Below, one piece after another: positions 26,511 to 35,238 of a DNA stretch of 64,000 nucleotides. The stretch comes from Caballeronia turbans (GTDB lineage: Bacteria; Pseudomonadota; Gammaproteobacteria; Burkholderiales; Burkholderiaceae). The translations under genes were made by a program, and so were the position numbers. The DNA lies in contig FCOD02000002.1 of NCBI GenBank assembly GCA_001544655.2, positions 310,001 through 374,000 of the forward strand, read 5' to 3'. Below the pieces are notes generated by a model. The model made no database searches and was not told the DNA's origin. It saw nothing but the letters and a program-made list of their open reading frames with translations. The first letter of the stretch is position 1; the number at the start of each line of letters is the position of its first letter.

Positions 26511-27488
26511 ATGGATTACGTGAAACTGGGTTCGACCGGCCTCGACGTATCGCGGCTTTGTCTTGGTTGCATGACTTACGGCGTGCCCGATCGCGGGACG
26601 CATCCGTGGACGCTGGACGAGGAAAAGAGTCGCCCGCTCATCAAGCAGGCGCTTGAAGCGGGTATCAATTTCTTCGATACGGCCAACGTCTATTCGGACG
26701 GCACGTCTGAAGAAATCGTCGGACGCGCGCTGCGCGACTTCACGAAACGCGATGACATCGTAATTGCGACGAAAGTCTTCAATCGCATGCGTCCCGGTCC
26801 GAATGGCGCGGGGCTCTCACGCAAGGCGATCTTCAACGAGATCGATAACAGCCTGAAGCGCCTGGGCACCGATTACGTCGATCTCTATCAGATCCATCGC
26901 TGGGATTACGGCACGCCCATCGAGGAGACGCTCGAAGCGCTGCATGACGTCGTGAAGGCGGGCAAGGCGCGTTATATCGGCGCGTCATCGATGTATGCGT
27001 GGCAGTTCAGCAAGGCGCTCTACACATCGCGCGCGAACGGCTGGGTCGAGTTCAAGACGATGCAGAATCATTTGAATCTGCTGTATCGCGAGGAAGAACG
27101 GGAGATGGTGCCGCTTTGCAAGGACCAGGGTATCGGCATGCTGCCGTGGAGTCCGCTGGCACGCGGACGTCTTACGCGCGACTGGGACGCGACGAGCGAG
27201 CGGCAGGAGTCGGATGCATTCGGCAGCACGCTCTATCGCACGGACGATGCGGATCGCGCGGTGGTCGAAGCCGTGGCGGCCGTGGCGAAGGCGCGCGGCG
27301 TGCCGCGTGCGCAAGTGGCGCTGGCGTGGGTCGCACAGAAGGCGCCGGTGACGGCGCCGATCATCGGCGCATCGAAGCCGAATCATGTGAGCGATGCGGT
27401 CGCGGCGTTGACACTGAATCTCACGGCGGACGAGATTGCGCAACTCGAAGCGCCGTATGTGCCGCATGCGGTCGCGGGCTTCAAATGA
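26511..27488 (+). CDS. Aldo/keto reductase
   Basis: A 325-residue (alpha/beta)8-barrel oxidoreductase. The catalytic tetrad is visible: Asp56 and Tyr61 (FFDTANVYSDG), Lys88 (VIATKVF) and His129 (LYQIHRWD). The NADPH-binding IIGASKPNHV segment is near the C-terminus. Start at 26511 with AAGGAG nine bases upstream. The closest relatives are general aldehyde/ketone reductases of the YajO/Tas type; no neighbour points to a specific substrate. Confidence 0.92.
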   Translation: MDYVKLGSTGLDVSRLCLGCMTYGVPDRGTHPWTLDEEKSRPLIKQALEAGINFFDTANVYSDGTSEEIVGRALRDFTKRDDIVIATKVFNRMRPGPNGAGLSRKAIFNEIDNSLKRLGTDYVDLYQIHRWDYGTPIEETLEALHDVVKAGKARYIGASSMYAWQFSKALYTSRANGWVEFKTMQNHLNLLYREEEREMVPLCKDQGIGMLPWSPLARGRLTRDWDATSERQESDAFGSTLYRTDDADRAVVEAVAAVAKARGVPRAQVALAWVAQKAPVTAPIIGASKPNHVSDAVAALTLNLTADEIAQLEAPYVPHAVAGFK

Positions 27489-27518
27489 TGCAGCGATGAA
27501 GGACCCTCAGCGCGCGGC

Positions 27519-29075
27519 TTACAACTGCGATTCGATAGGCAGGATCCCCAGCATCCAGATGCCCGCGCGCTTGAACGCAGACACGCCCGGCTCGCTGTCG
27601 AGCTCGGTCGTGTTGCCATTGGCGTCGGTGTCGATCCACACCATGCGCGTGCCGCCGTTGCCGTCATCGTGCAACTCGACACGCCACGCGATGCGATCGA
27701 TATTCGTGCCGATTCCATCCGCCACTTGCGCGGCCGCTTCCGCGCTTTCGCAATAGACGCCGATTTCCGTGTTCAGCTCCACGGAACGCGGATCGAGATT
27801 CATCGAGCCGATAAAAATGCGCGTGCGATCGAACACATATGTCTTCGCATGCAGCGACGCTTTCGACGATCCGAACGTGGACTTCTTCGCGCTTCTGTCG
27901 CTTTCGGCCGATGCGACGGGCTTCAACTCGTAGAGCCGCACGCCCGCTTCGAGCATGTCCTTGCGATAACGCTGATAGCCCGCATGCACCGCGGCGACAT
28001 CGGTGGCGGCGAGGGAATTCGTCAGCACGGTGACGCGCACGCCGCGCGATGTCATCGAACGCAGCCATCGCACGCCTTCCTCGCGCGGCACGAAATAGGG
28101 CGACACGATCAGCATGTCCTTGTCGGGAGCGAGATTCAATGCCTTGAATTGCGACATTAAATGGCCTTCCGTGTCGCCGGGCGCACGCGTGATCTTCGCG
28201 GGATCGTCGTAGAGCAACGTCGCCTTGCCCCACGAAAATTCGGTGTCGCGCCGCTGGATCACGCTCGCGAGACGTTCACGGACTTGCGCCACATAAGGTG
28301 AATGCTCTTCCGACAGAAGATAAGCATCGAGCTTCGCGCGATAACCCGCAAGCGCGTCAGGGTCGGCGTGACGTCGCATCAGGTTATCGATCGGATAGGC
28401 CGCATCCGAGTTCCAGTACAGATCGAACGCACTCGATACCTCGCGCACGACAGGCCCGTGCACCAGCACATCGAGATCGCCAAAGGCGACCGTGCTCGAT
28501 GCGCCGAAGTACTCGTCGCCGATATTGCGGCCGCCGAGAATCGCGGCCTGGTTATCCGCGATGAGCGCCTTGTTATGCATGCGACGATTCACGCGAAAGA
28601 ACTCGGCCGCGGACCCGAGCTTCTTGAAGGTGCGATTCGCCACCGGATTGAAAAGGCGCACCTGCACGTTAGGATGCGATGCGAGCGCGAGCAGGAACTG
28701 ATCGTCGGCATTGGTGCCGAGGTCGTCGAGCAAAAGGCGCACCCGCACGCCGCGATCGGCGGCACGCATGATCGACGCGGCCATTTCGCGGCCCGTCAGA
28801 TCGTCGTGCCAGATGTAGTACTGGAGATCGAGCGTGCGATCGGCGGTCTCGCTGAGGATCACGCGCGCGATGAGCGCATCCGTGCCATCGGATAACAAGT
28901 GAAACGCATTGTCGCCGGGATGCGCAGCCTCGCTCGCCGCGAAGGCCGTGCCGAGCCGCGTGTTGGCAGTGTCGGTGAGGGCGTGCGTCTGCACGCGTCC
29001 GGTTTGAGGCGGAAGGCTCGCGCAGGCCGTCATCAACAGCGTCAATGCAATGGCGAACCATGAACGAAGTTTCAT
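27519..29075 (-). CDS. Phospholipase D-family lipoprotein (ClsC/cardiolipin-synthase-like)
   Basis: A 518-residue protein with a lipoprotein signal (LLMTAC, lipidated Cys18). It carries two HKD motifs: His167-Lys169-Asp174 (MHNKALIADNQAAILGGRN) and His409-Lys411-Asp416 (LHAKTYVFDRTRIFIGSMN). Two motifs in one chain make a complete active site, as in ClsC-type synthases that join phosphatidyl groups. A lipid anchor would place it in the periplasm or outer membrane, so a role in phospholipid transfer or hydrolysis there is likely. It follows the TAXI gene with a 14-base gap, so the pair is co-transcribed. Confidence 0.88.
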   Translation of the reverse strand: MKLRSWFAIALTLLMTACASLPPQTGRVQTHALTDTANTRLGTAFAASEAAHPGDNAFHLLSDGTDALIARVILSETADRTLDLQYYIWHDDLTGREMAASIMRAADRGVRVRLLLDDLGTNADDQFLLALASHPNVQVRLFNPVANRTFKKLGSAAEFFRVNRRMHNKALIADNQAAILGGRNIGDEYFGASSTVAFGDLDVLVHGPVVREVSSAFDLYWNSDAAYPIDNLMRRHADPDALAGYRAKLDAYLLSEEHSPYVAQVRERLASVIQRRDTEFSWGKATLLYDDPAKITRAPGDTEGHLMSQFKALNLAPDKDMLIVSPYFVPREEGVRWLRSMTSRGVRVTVLTNSLAATDVAAVHAGYQRYRKDMLEAGVRLYELKPVASAESDRSAKKSTFGSSKASLHAKTYVFDRTRIFIGSMNLDPRSVELNTEIGVYCESAEAAAQVADGIGTNIDRIAWRVELHDDGNGGTRMVWIDTDANGNTTELDSEPGVSAFKRAGIWMLGILPIESQL

Positions 29076-29089
29076 CGCTTGACCCTTGG

Positions 29090-30430
29090 TTAGACCGTGC
29101 TTTTTTCCCGCCGCGCCGCTTCGGTCAGACGCGCGCGCACGAAGCTGACATGCTCGCGCAGGACATAGAGTGCATCGGCATAGGCGAGCGGCAACCTGAG
29201 CGTATCGAGCGATTCCTCGATGTAATCGAGCTCGACGAGCAGCGCGCGACGCTCGTCTTCGTTGTTGACGCGCATCGCGCCGCGCTCCACTGCGATTAAC
29301 GCGCCGTAGTAACGATAGATGCGCGAGCGCACGCGCCAGCGATACAGTGCGGGCACGAGCCGCAGCGCGGGAAAGATCAGCACGGCGGCGGGCAGCAACA
29401 GCACGAGCGCGCGATCCGCGAGATTCGCGAGCCAGAACGGCAGCGTCCGATACAGGAAGCTCTTGCCGGAGCGGTAATAGCGGCTGGCATCCTCGCTGAT
29501 GGGAAACTCGTGCGCGACAGGACTCGGAAACTGACCTGTGCGCTGCAGCAAGCCAGCCGTACCGTGCACTTCCTGCGCCGCTTCGATGAGCAGGTCGGAC
29601 AGCGCCGGATGCAGGGTCGGCCGCGCAATCAGCTCGACCGTCGGACTGATCAGATGCACGGCCTGCGGCGGGATGCGCCGGCCGAGATCGAGTACGCCGG
29701 GCGGCAGTTCGATTTCGTCGAGATAAGGGAAAAGGCGCGTATAGGCGCGTGCTTCGTTGAAGTCCATCACAGAGATGCCGGGCACGCGCAAGAGGCGCAG
29801 CATCAGGCCGCGCGTCGCGGAGTCGCCGGAGAGAAAGACCGCGTCGGCTTCGTTGCTGACGAGTTGCGTGGCGGCTTGCAGCCCGTCCGTCGGCAGAAGC
29901 TGCGTGGTGCCGCCCGGATAGATGCCGTTGGCCTCCAGTAGCTTCAGTGAAAGCATGCGTGTGCCGCTGCCTTCACGGCCGATCGCGATGCGCTTGCCCT
30001 CCAGTTGCGACAGCAGCGTGAGCCCCTTGCCGCGATAGAAGACGACGAGCGGCACATACGACACGCTGCCGAGCGACATCAGCGTCGACGCTTCTTCCTT
30101 CGTTGCAATGCCGCCCTGCACGAGCGCAAGATCGACGTGCTGCTTCGGATCGAGCAGTCGTTCGAGGTTCTGCACGGAGCCGTCCGAGGGCAGCACTTTC
30201 AGCGTGATGCCGCTGCGCGCGAGCAGCTTCGCATATTCCTGCGAGATGACGTAGAACGAGCTGTCGGGCTGGCCCGCGCTCATCGTGATGGTTTTCGGCG
30301 GCGCGGGATCGACGAGCCAGTAGACAAGCGCGACGATGGTCGCAATGACCAGCACGACGGGACCGGCGGTCCAGGTGATGTCGTGCAGCACGCCTTTCGC
30401 ATGATCTCGAGGCAGATGCGGGCGTTTCAT
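29090..30430 (-). CDS. TAXI-family periplasmic substrate-binding protein, membrane anchored
   Basis: A 446-residue protein. A transmembrane helix lies at residues 23-41 and the TRAP-associated TAXI binding domain follows (ITMSAGQPDSSFYVISQEYAKLL; IAIGREGSGTR). A second hydrophobic helix near residue 345 (VLLLPAAVLIFPALRLV) and a charged coiled C-terminus are additional. No TRAP membrane subunits (DctQ/M) lie nearby, so it may sense rather than transport, or serve a distant permease. Co-transcribed with the PLD gene. Confidence 0.82.
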   Translation of the reverse strand: MKRPHLPRDHAKGVLHDITWTAGPVVLVIATIVALVYWLVDPAPPKTITMSAGQPDSSFYVISQEYAKLLARSGITLKVLPSDGSVQNLERLLDPKQHVDLALVQGGIATKEEASTLMSLGSVSYVPLVVFYRGKGLTLLSQLEGKRIAIGREGSGTRMLSLKLLEANGIYPGGTTQLLPTDGLQAATQLVSNEADAVFLSGDSATRGLMLRLLRVPGISVMDFNEARAYTRLFPYLDEIELPPGVLDLGRRIPPQAVHLISPTVELIARPTLHPALSDLLIEAAQEVHGTAGLLQRTGQFPSPVAHEFPISEDASRYYRSGKSFLYRTLPFWLANLADRALVLLLPAAVLIFPALRLVPALYRWRVRSRIYRYYGALIAVERGAMRVNNEDERRALLVELDYIEESLDTLRLPLAYADALYVLREHVSFVRARLTEAARREKSTV

Positions 30431-30554
30431 GCGATGTCTCGTCGTGAGCGTACGGTGGCGACTGCTTGCGTGCCGTGAAAGACATCGAGCACGTCGTGCC
30501 TGTGTCGAAAGCGGCGTTGATCCGCAGTGTAACGCGAGGCGCGCGCAAAACGAG

Positions 30555-30581
30555 AAGGCCGGCGCGCATGCGGCCGGCCTT
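30555..30581 (-). terminator. Intrinsic terminator after the repeat-rich secreted protein gene
   Basis: Nine-base-pair GC-rich arms AAGGCCGGC/GCCGGCCTT enclose a nine-base loop, followed on the minus strand by TCTCGTTTT. It lies 19 bases past the stop at 30600. Confidence 0.65.
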
Positions 30582-30599
30582 TAGATGTTGCTGTCCTTG

Positions 30600-31658
30600 T
30601 TATGCCCAGTGCGCGGGAATCCAGAATCTGCCGACCCAGTGGCCCGGGATCAGAACCGCGCGGTGCGGCACGACATAAACGGTCTTCGCGGGCGGCGGCG
30701 GTGCGATATACACGGTCTTGACCGGAGCCGGAGCCGGCGCGACATACACAGTCTTTGCCGGCGGCGGTGCGACGACGACGGTCTTGGCCGGCGGCGGGGG
30801 CGGCGTCACCACGACCGTCGACGAAGCCGGGGGAGGTGCGACCACCACGGTCGTCGAAGGCGGCGGGGGCGGCGGCACGATCACGGGCGCGGCAACGACT
30901 GTGGTTCCGGTGACGACCGGCGCCGTCGCCACCACCGTCGTGCTCGACGTGACTGTGCCGCCGCCGACCACCGTCGTGCTGTGCGAGCCATTGGCGACCG
31001 TCGCCGTGCCCGAGGTGGTGACCACGCCCGGCGCGACGCTCGTCGCGCTGCCTGAATGCGTCACCGTCCCGCCGTTCGCCGTGTTGACGGTGCCGGAGCG
31101 GTTGCATGTGTAACCCGCGCAGTTCGTCGATGCCGAGTGCGTCGACGTGTTGCCGTTCGGGCCGGTCACCGAGCCCGACGACGAGTACTGTCCAGGCGCC
31201 GTGCGCGTCACCGTATCGCTGCCGGTCGCGGTCTTGCCGTTCGGGCCGGTCGCACTGCCGGTGTGCGAGCAGCTTCCCCCGGCGCAGCTCGTATCGCCCG
31301 CGTGCTGCACCGAGCGGCCGTTCGGGCCGTAGGCGGTGCCGGAGTTCGAGAACTGGCCGGGCGCGGTGCGCGTCACGGTGCCTGAGTTGGTGGCGACGCG
31401 GCCCCACGGATTCTCGACGCCGCCCGCATGCGAGCAACTGCCGCCGCCGCAGGAGCCGACGTGCGCGCCCTGATACTCGCCGCGGCCGGTGTAGGCCGTG
31501 CCGCCGCGCGCCCAGCCGGCGAAGGCGGAACTGCTGCACAGCGTGAGAGCGGCGGCGGCCGCGACGACGAGCAAATGGCGCACGCGGCGCTTGCTGGAAC
31601 TCGCGTCGCAGACGGAGGCAACGCGGCCGTTTGAAGCGAAAGTCGATCTGTTTTTCAC
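30600..31658 (-). CDS. Secreted repeat- and proline-rich protein
   Basis: A 352-residue protein. A signal peptide ends near residue 48 (ALTLCSSSAFA). Two copies of a roughly 50-residue Gly/Ser/Thr/Asn repeat follow (TVTRTAPGQxSxSG, then GPNG, then a Cys pair CAGGSC/CAGYTC), giving spaced CxxxC pairs. Then comes a Thr/Val region, proline blocks (PPPAKTVYVAP units) and a terminal IPGHWVGRFWIPAHW motif. This is a modular surface or periplasmic protein; no enzyme motif is seen. Start is GTG at 31656-31658 after AAGGA. Similar Gly/Asn/Ser repeats with YXWGXW-like ends occur in Burkholderia exported proteins of unknown function. Confidence 0.7.
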   Translation of the reverse strand: MKNRSTFASNGRVASVCDASSSKRRVRHLLVVAAAAALTLCSSSAFAGWARGGTAYTGRGEYQGAHVGSCGGGSCSHAGGVENPWGRVATNSGTVTRTAPGQFSNSGTAYGPNGRSVQHAGDTSCAGGSCSHTGSATGPNGKTATGSDTVTRTAPGQYSSSGSVTGPNGNTSTHSASTNCAGYTCNRSGTVNTANGGTVTHSGSATSVAPGVVTTSGTATVANGSHSTTVVGGGTVTSSTTVVATAPVVTGTTVVAAPVIVPPPPPPSTTVVVAPPPASSTVVVTPPPPPAKTVVVAPPPAKTVYVAPAPAPVKTVYIAPPPPAKTVYVVPHRAVLIPGHWVGRFWIPAHWA

Positions 31659-31917
31659 GGGATGTCCTTCTCGGTTCTGTAGGCCACGTTGCGTTTCGTG
31701 TGGCGACGGAAGTGACTATAGAGAAGGGGCCGCGCGAAGTCCCGCGGTAACTTATTTCACGCCATGTCATGCATTTGGGATTCCCGCTAGCGCTTATGGC
31801 GCAAGGCTTTGCGGGATTTCAGAAAGGCTCGCGACGGCCGTGCGCGACATGAATTCGCGCATTGCGTCACACTAGCTCCTGCCGTTCACTCCATTCGTCA
31901 TAACAAACGAAATCCCC

Positions 31918-32871
31918 ATGACCCCATCCAACCCGATCAAAGTCGCCGTTCTCGACGACTATCAGAACATCGCGCTTTCCATGGCCGACTGGTCGCCGCT
32001 CGACGGGCGCGCGACGCTCACCGTGTTCAACGATCACATCGCCGGGCGCGAAGCGCTGCTCGAACGCCTGCGCCCCTTCGACGTCGTGTGTGCAATGCGC
32101 GAGCGCACGCCGTTCTCGCGCGACATCATCGACCATCTTCCGAACCTGAAGCTGATCGCGTCGACGGGCGCGGCCAATGCATCGATCGATCTGGATGCCG
32201 CAGCCGCACGCGGCATCGAAGTGCGTCACACGGGCTACTCGTCCACGCCGACGATCGAATTTACCTGGGCGCTGATTCTCGCGATGATGCGCAATATTCC
32301 CGCCGAAAACCGCTCGCTGAAGGAAGGCGGCTGGCAAGTGGGCCTTGGGACCGAACTGGCGGGCAAGACGCTCGGCCTGCTCGGACTCGGGCGCGTGGGA
32401 TCGGCGGTCGGCGTGATCGGACGCGCGTTTCGCATGAACGTGATCGCGTGGAGCCAGAACCTCACGCGCGAGCGCGCCGAAGAAAAGGGCGTGCAACTCG
32501 TCGACAAGGACACGCTCTTCAGTACCTCCGATGTGCTCACGGTTCACCTGCGCCTGAGCGAGCGCACGCGTCATCTCGTCGGCGAGAAGGAGCTCGCGCA
32601 GATGAAGCCGACGAGTCATATCGTGAACACATCGCGCGGCCCGATCGTCGATAGCGCGGCGCTGGTCGATGCGTTGAAGTCGGGGAGGCTCGCGGGCGCG
32701 GCCATCGACGTGTACGACGAAGAGCCGCTCGCGGCGAACGACCCGCTGCGCGCGCTACCGAACGTGCTGGCGACGCCGCATATCGGCTATGTCGCGCAGG
32801 AGTTGTATCGCACGTTTTATGGCGATACGGTGCGCAATATCGTCGAATGGCTCGACGCGCGCAAGGCGTGA
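31918..32871 (+). CDS. D-2-hydroxyacid dehydrogenase family protein
   Basis: A 317-residue NAD-dependent dehydrogenase. It has the GLGRVG nucleotide motif at 156-161 and the catalytic trio Arg240 (NTSRG), Glu269 (DEEPL) and His288 (TPHIGY). The enzyme reduces or oxidises a 2-keto/2-hydroxy acid; the substrate is not evident. It converges on the TetR gene at 32881 with nine bases between. Confidence 0.9.
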   Translation: MTPSNPIKVAVLDDYQNIALSMADWSPLDGRATLTVFNDHIAGREALLERLRPFDVVCAMRERTPFSRDIIDHLPNLKLIASTGAANASIDLDAAAARGIEVRHTGYSSTPTIEFTWALILAMMRNIPAENRSLKEGGWQVGLGTELAGKTLGLLGLGRVGSAVGVIGRAFRMNVIAWSQNLTRERAEEKGVQLVDKDTLFSTSDVLTVHLRLSERTRHLVGEKELAQMKPTSHIVNTSRGPIVDSAALVDALKSGRLAGAAIDVYDEEPLAANDPLRALPNVLATPHIGYVAQELYRTFYGDTVRNIVEWLDARKA

Positions 32872-32880
32872 CTACTGCGC

Positions 32881-33435
32881 TTATGACGTTTTCGGTTCGG
32901 CGGGCGGCAACAATGAAAACAACAATTCGATTGCGCTGCTCGCGCGGCGCTTGCCGTCCGCGCGGCCGACCGCGAGATCGATGACCGCAAGCCCGACGAC
33001 GAGCGCGTGCACCATTGACACATGCTCTTTCGTGACGGCGAGGCCCATCGCTTCGAGCATGCGCGTGATCCGCACAGCGACGCCTTCCGCGAGCTCGCGA
33101 AAGAGGCTGCGTATGGTCGGCTCTTCGTCGGCGGCTTGCGCGAGCGCCATCAATACGCGGGTGTTCTCATGGCGCATCGCGACATTGGCGATCGATGCAG
33201 CCGTGACCTTGGCAGACGCTTCGCCCGCAAAGGCATCGACAGCGGCGAGCTGGCCGTCGATTGCGGTGCGTGCTACGGCTTCGATCAATGCGAGGCGCGT
33301 CGGAAAATAGTACGTGAGATGACTCTGCCGCACGCCCGCGCGCGCAGCGACGCGCGGTTGCGTGAAGCCCGAATAGCCTTCTTCGCGCAATGTGGCGAGC
33401 GCGGCTTCGAGTATGGACTGTCGACGATCCTGCAC
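32881..33435 (-). CDS. TetR-family transcriptional repressor
   Basis: A 184-residue TetR protein: an N-terminal helix-turn-helix (ILEAALATLREEGYSGFTQPRVAARAGVRQSHLTYYF) and a C-terminal ligand/dimer domain. The start is GTG at 33435; the nearest ATG is out of frame. A perfect inverted repeat 13 bases before the start, overlapping the -10 box of a strong promoter, points to autorepression. Neighbouring genes do not reveal the effector. Confidence 0.88.
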   Translation of the reverse strand: MQDRRQSILEAALATLREEGYSGFTQPRVAARAGVRQSHLTYYFPTRLALIEAVARTAIDGQLAAVDAFAGEASAKVTAASIANVAMRHENTRVLMALAQAADEEPTIRSLFRELAEGVAVRITRMLEAMGLAVTKEHVSMVHALVVGLAVIDLAVGRADGKRRASSAIELLFSLLPPAEPKTS

Positions 33436-33448
33436 GGGCGCGATCCAT

Positions 33449-33468
33449 GTTTGGTTGATTTACCAAAC
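33449..33468. promoter_or_regulatory. TetR operator: 7-bp perfect inverted repeat
   Basis: GTTTGGT and ACCAAAC are separated by six bases. The site overlaps the -10 box and transcription start of the tetR promoter, the position expected for autorepression. Confidence 0.7.
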
Positions 33469-33495
33469 CTTAGCGTGCGCGATGCAAGGCGTCAA
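33467..33495 (-). promoter_or_regulatory. Sigma-70 promoter of the tetR gene
   Basis: On the minus strand, -35 TTGACG (33490-33495) and -10 TAAGGT (33467-33472) are separated by 17 bases. The -10 touches the inverted repeat at 33449-33468. Confidence 0.6.
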
Positions 33496-33497
33496 CC

Positions 33498-33923
33498 TCA
33501 TGAATTGTTATACGAAGGCGGTTGCGGATTGTGCGCGGGGTTCGTGTCGAACTTGCGGATATCGATGAGCGCATCGCTTCTGAGCGATTGAAGATCGGCT
33601 TCCAGTGCATCGGCGAGCGCCTTGTCATAGACTTCATCGCCATTCACATAGAGCGTGAACGCTTCCAGATATTTCGCTTTCTTAGCGGGATTCTCGATGG
33701 TTTCGCGCGTCCAGCGATAAAGCGGATAGTGTTCGACGCCGTCGCGTTGCGCTTGCGCCACGTAGTCGGCGAAGGCGTCGTACTGGCATTTCATATGAGC
33801 GCCGTGCCGCATGAGCAGCGTGTTGATCGGCGCAAGCTTTTCGTTCGCCGGGTCCTGACGCGCCAAGGCTGCGTACTCGGGCGCGAGGCGGATTCGAACT
33901 TGATATTGCCAGGATTCGGTCAT
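33498..33923 (-). CDS. Conserved hypothetical protein
   Basis: A 141-residue soluble protein that I do not recognise. It starts at 33923 with AAAGGA upstream. It is helical and charged, with WQYQVRIRL, a HYPLYRWTRETIENP segment and a C-terminal ALIDIRKFDTNP. No signal, membrane helix or catalytic motif is seen. It lies upstream of tetR on the same strand; the tetR promoter begins two bases after its stop, so the two are separately controlled. Confidence 0.65.
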   Translation of the reverse strand: MTESWQYQVRIRLAPEYAALARQDPANEKLAPINTLLMRHGAHMKCQYDAFADYVAQAQRDGVEHYPLYRWTRETIENPAKKAKYLEAFTLYVNGDEVYDKALADALEADLQSLRSDALIDIRKFDTNPAHNPQPPSYNNS

Positions 33924-34063
33924 GATGTCCTTTCAGCATTGAAAGCGATAAAAGCACGCGGATGTGAATAATGCGGTTCATGCACTACACTTCCTCTCGC
34001 ATCGCGAAGCAAGCCGGCCATCGGTGTTCATCATTGCAGGCGACGAACAAGAGGAGGGTAACA

Positions 34064-35221
34064 GTGAGTCTTCGACACCCGATGTACTGCCCATGTTGCG
34101 ACATCGCGCCGGGCGCTGCAAGCCGCCGGCGCTTCCTGATGCTCGCGGCCCAAGGGGTCCAGGGCGCTGCCGCGCTCGCGCTCTTTCCGCATCTCGCGTA
34201 CGCCGACAACGACGTGCCGGCCATAGCCTACGATTCCGTTCCCGATCCGGTGCGTTTGCCGCGCGACGTCTACTTCGGCGAATGCTCTGGCGTCGCGCTC
34301 AATTCGGCGGGGCATATCTTCGTGCTTTCGCGCGGCAATAGCATCGGTCCCGCATACGGCGCAGCCGCGGCCCAGCTGCTCGAATTCGATCGCAACGGCC
34401 GCTTCGTGCGCGAGATCGGCCATAACCTTTATGCGTGGTCGTTTGCGCATACGGTCAAGGTGGATCGGCAGGACAACGTCTGGGTCACCGACAAGGGCTC
34501 GGACATGATCATCAAGTTCACGCCCGAAGGCCGCGTCGCGATGGTGTTCGGACGCAAGCAGGAGGCATCGGACGAAGAGACCGCGCCGCTCAAGCATCCG
34601 AATCCGCCGCTGCCTTCGGAGCCCGGACGCTTTCGACAGGTGACAGATGTCGCTTGGGATACCGCGGGCAATACGTATATCAGCGACGGATACATCAACT
34701 CGCGCGTCGCGAAGGTCGACAAGGACGGCAACTGGCTCAAGTCGTGGGGCGAGCGCGGCAAGGAGCCGGGGCAGTTCCATACGCCGCATAGCATTGCAGT
34801 CGATAGAAACGGCATGGTCTATGTTGCCGATCGCAGTAACCGGCGCATTCAGGTCTTCGACGGCGAAGGGAATTTTCAGCGGCAATTCACGATCGACGTG
34901 CCCGTGCCGTCGGATGCGCGCCCGGCTATCGGCAACATGCCCGATGAAGCGGCAATTGCAGCGGGCACGTTTGCGCCGGGATCGCCTTGGGCCATTTGCA
35001 TATCGCCGGGGCCGAATCAGGTGTTGTATTGCGCCGATGCGTTTCCCGGCCGCATCTACAAGTTATCGCTCGATGGGAAACTGCTCGGCGTGCTCGGTCG
35101 ATCGGGCAAGCAACTGAAGCAGTTCGGATGGATTCACGAGATGGCGTGTCCGGCGGAGAACACGTTGTTCGTCGCGGAGTTGCTCAACTGGCGAGTGCAG
35201 AAACTCGTGCTGCATGGATAA
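34064..35221 (+). CDS. Tat-exported NHL-repeat (beta-propeller) protein
   Basis: A 385-residue protein. GTG at 34064 follows GAGGAGGG. Near the N-terminus, after the cysteine-rich MYCPCCDIAP segment, SRRRFLMLAAQG forms a twin-arginine signal. The mature part is built of NHL-type blades (e.g. GQFHTPHSIAVDRNGMVYVADRSNRRIQVFD; ISDGYINSRVAKVDKDG), resembling the peptidyl-alpha-hydroxyglycine amidating lyase group of propellers. Catalytic function is not certain. CPCC is an unusual feature and may bind metal. Confidence 0.8.
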   Translation: MSLRHPMYCPCCDIAPGAASRRRFLMLAAQGVQGAAALALFPHLAYADNDVPAIAYDSVPDPVRLPRDVYFGECSGVALNSAGHIFVLSRGNSIGPAYGAAAAQLLEFDRNGRFVREIGHNLYAWSFAHTVKVDRQDNVWVTDKGSDMIIKFTPEGRVAMVFGRKQEASDEETAPLKHPNPPLPSEPGRFRQVTDVAWDTAGNTYISDGYINSRVAKVDKDGNWLKSWGERGKEPGQFHTPHSIAVDRNGMVYVADRSNRRIQVFDGEGNFQRQFTIDVPVPSDARPAIGNMPDEAAIAAGTFAPGSPWAICISPGPNQVLYCADAFPGRIYKLSLDGKLLGVLGRSGKQLKQFGWIHEMACPAENTLFVAELLNWRVQKLVLHG

Positions 35222-35238
35222 CTTCGCATCGGTCCGCA

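Noticed and set aside
30718-31113. Val/Thr/Gly-rich + strand frame over the repeat protein
   Set aside because: Mirror of the Thr/Val/Pro repeats; the minus frame has the signal peptide and terminator.
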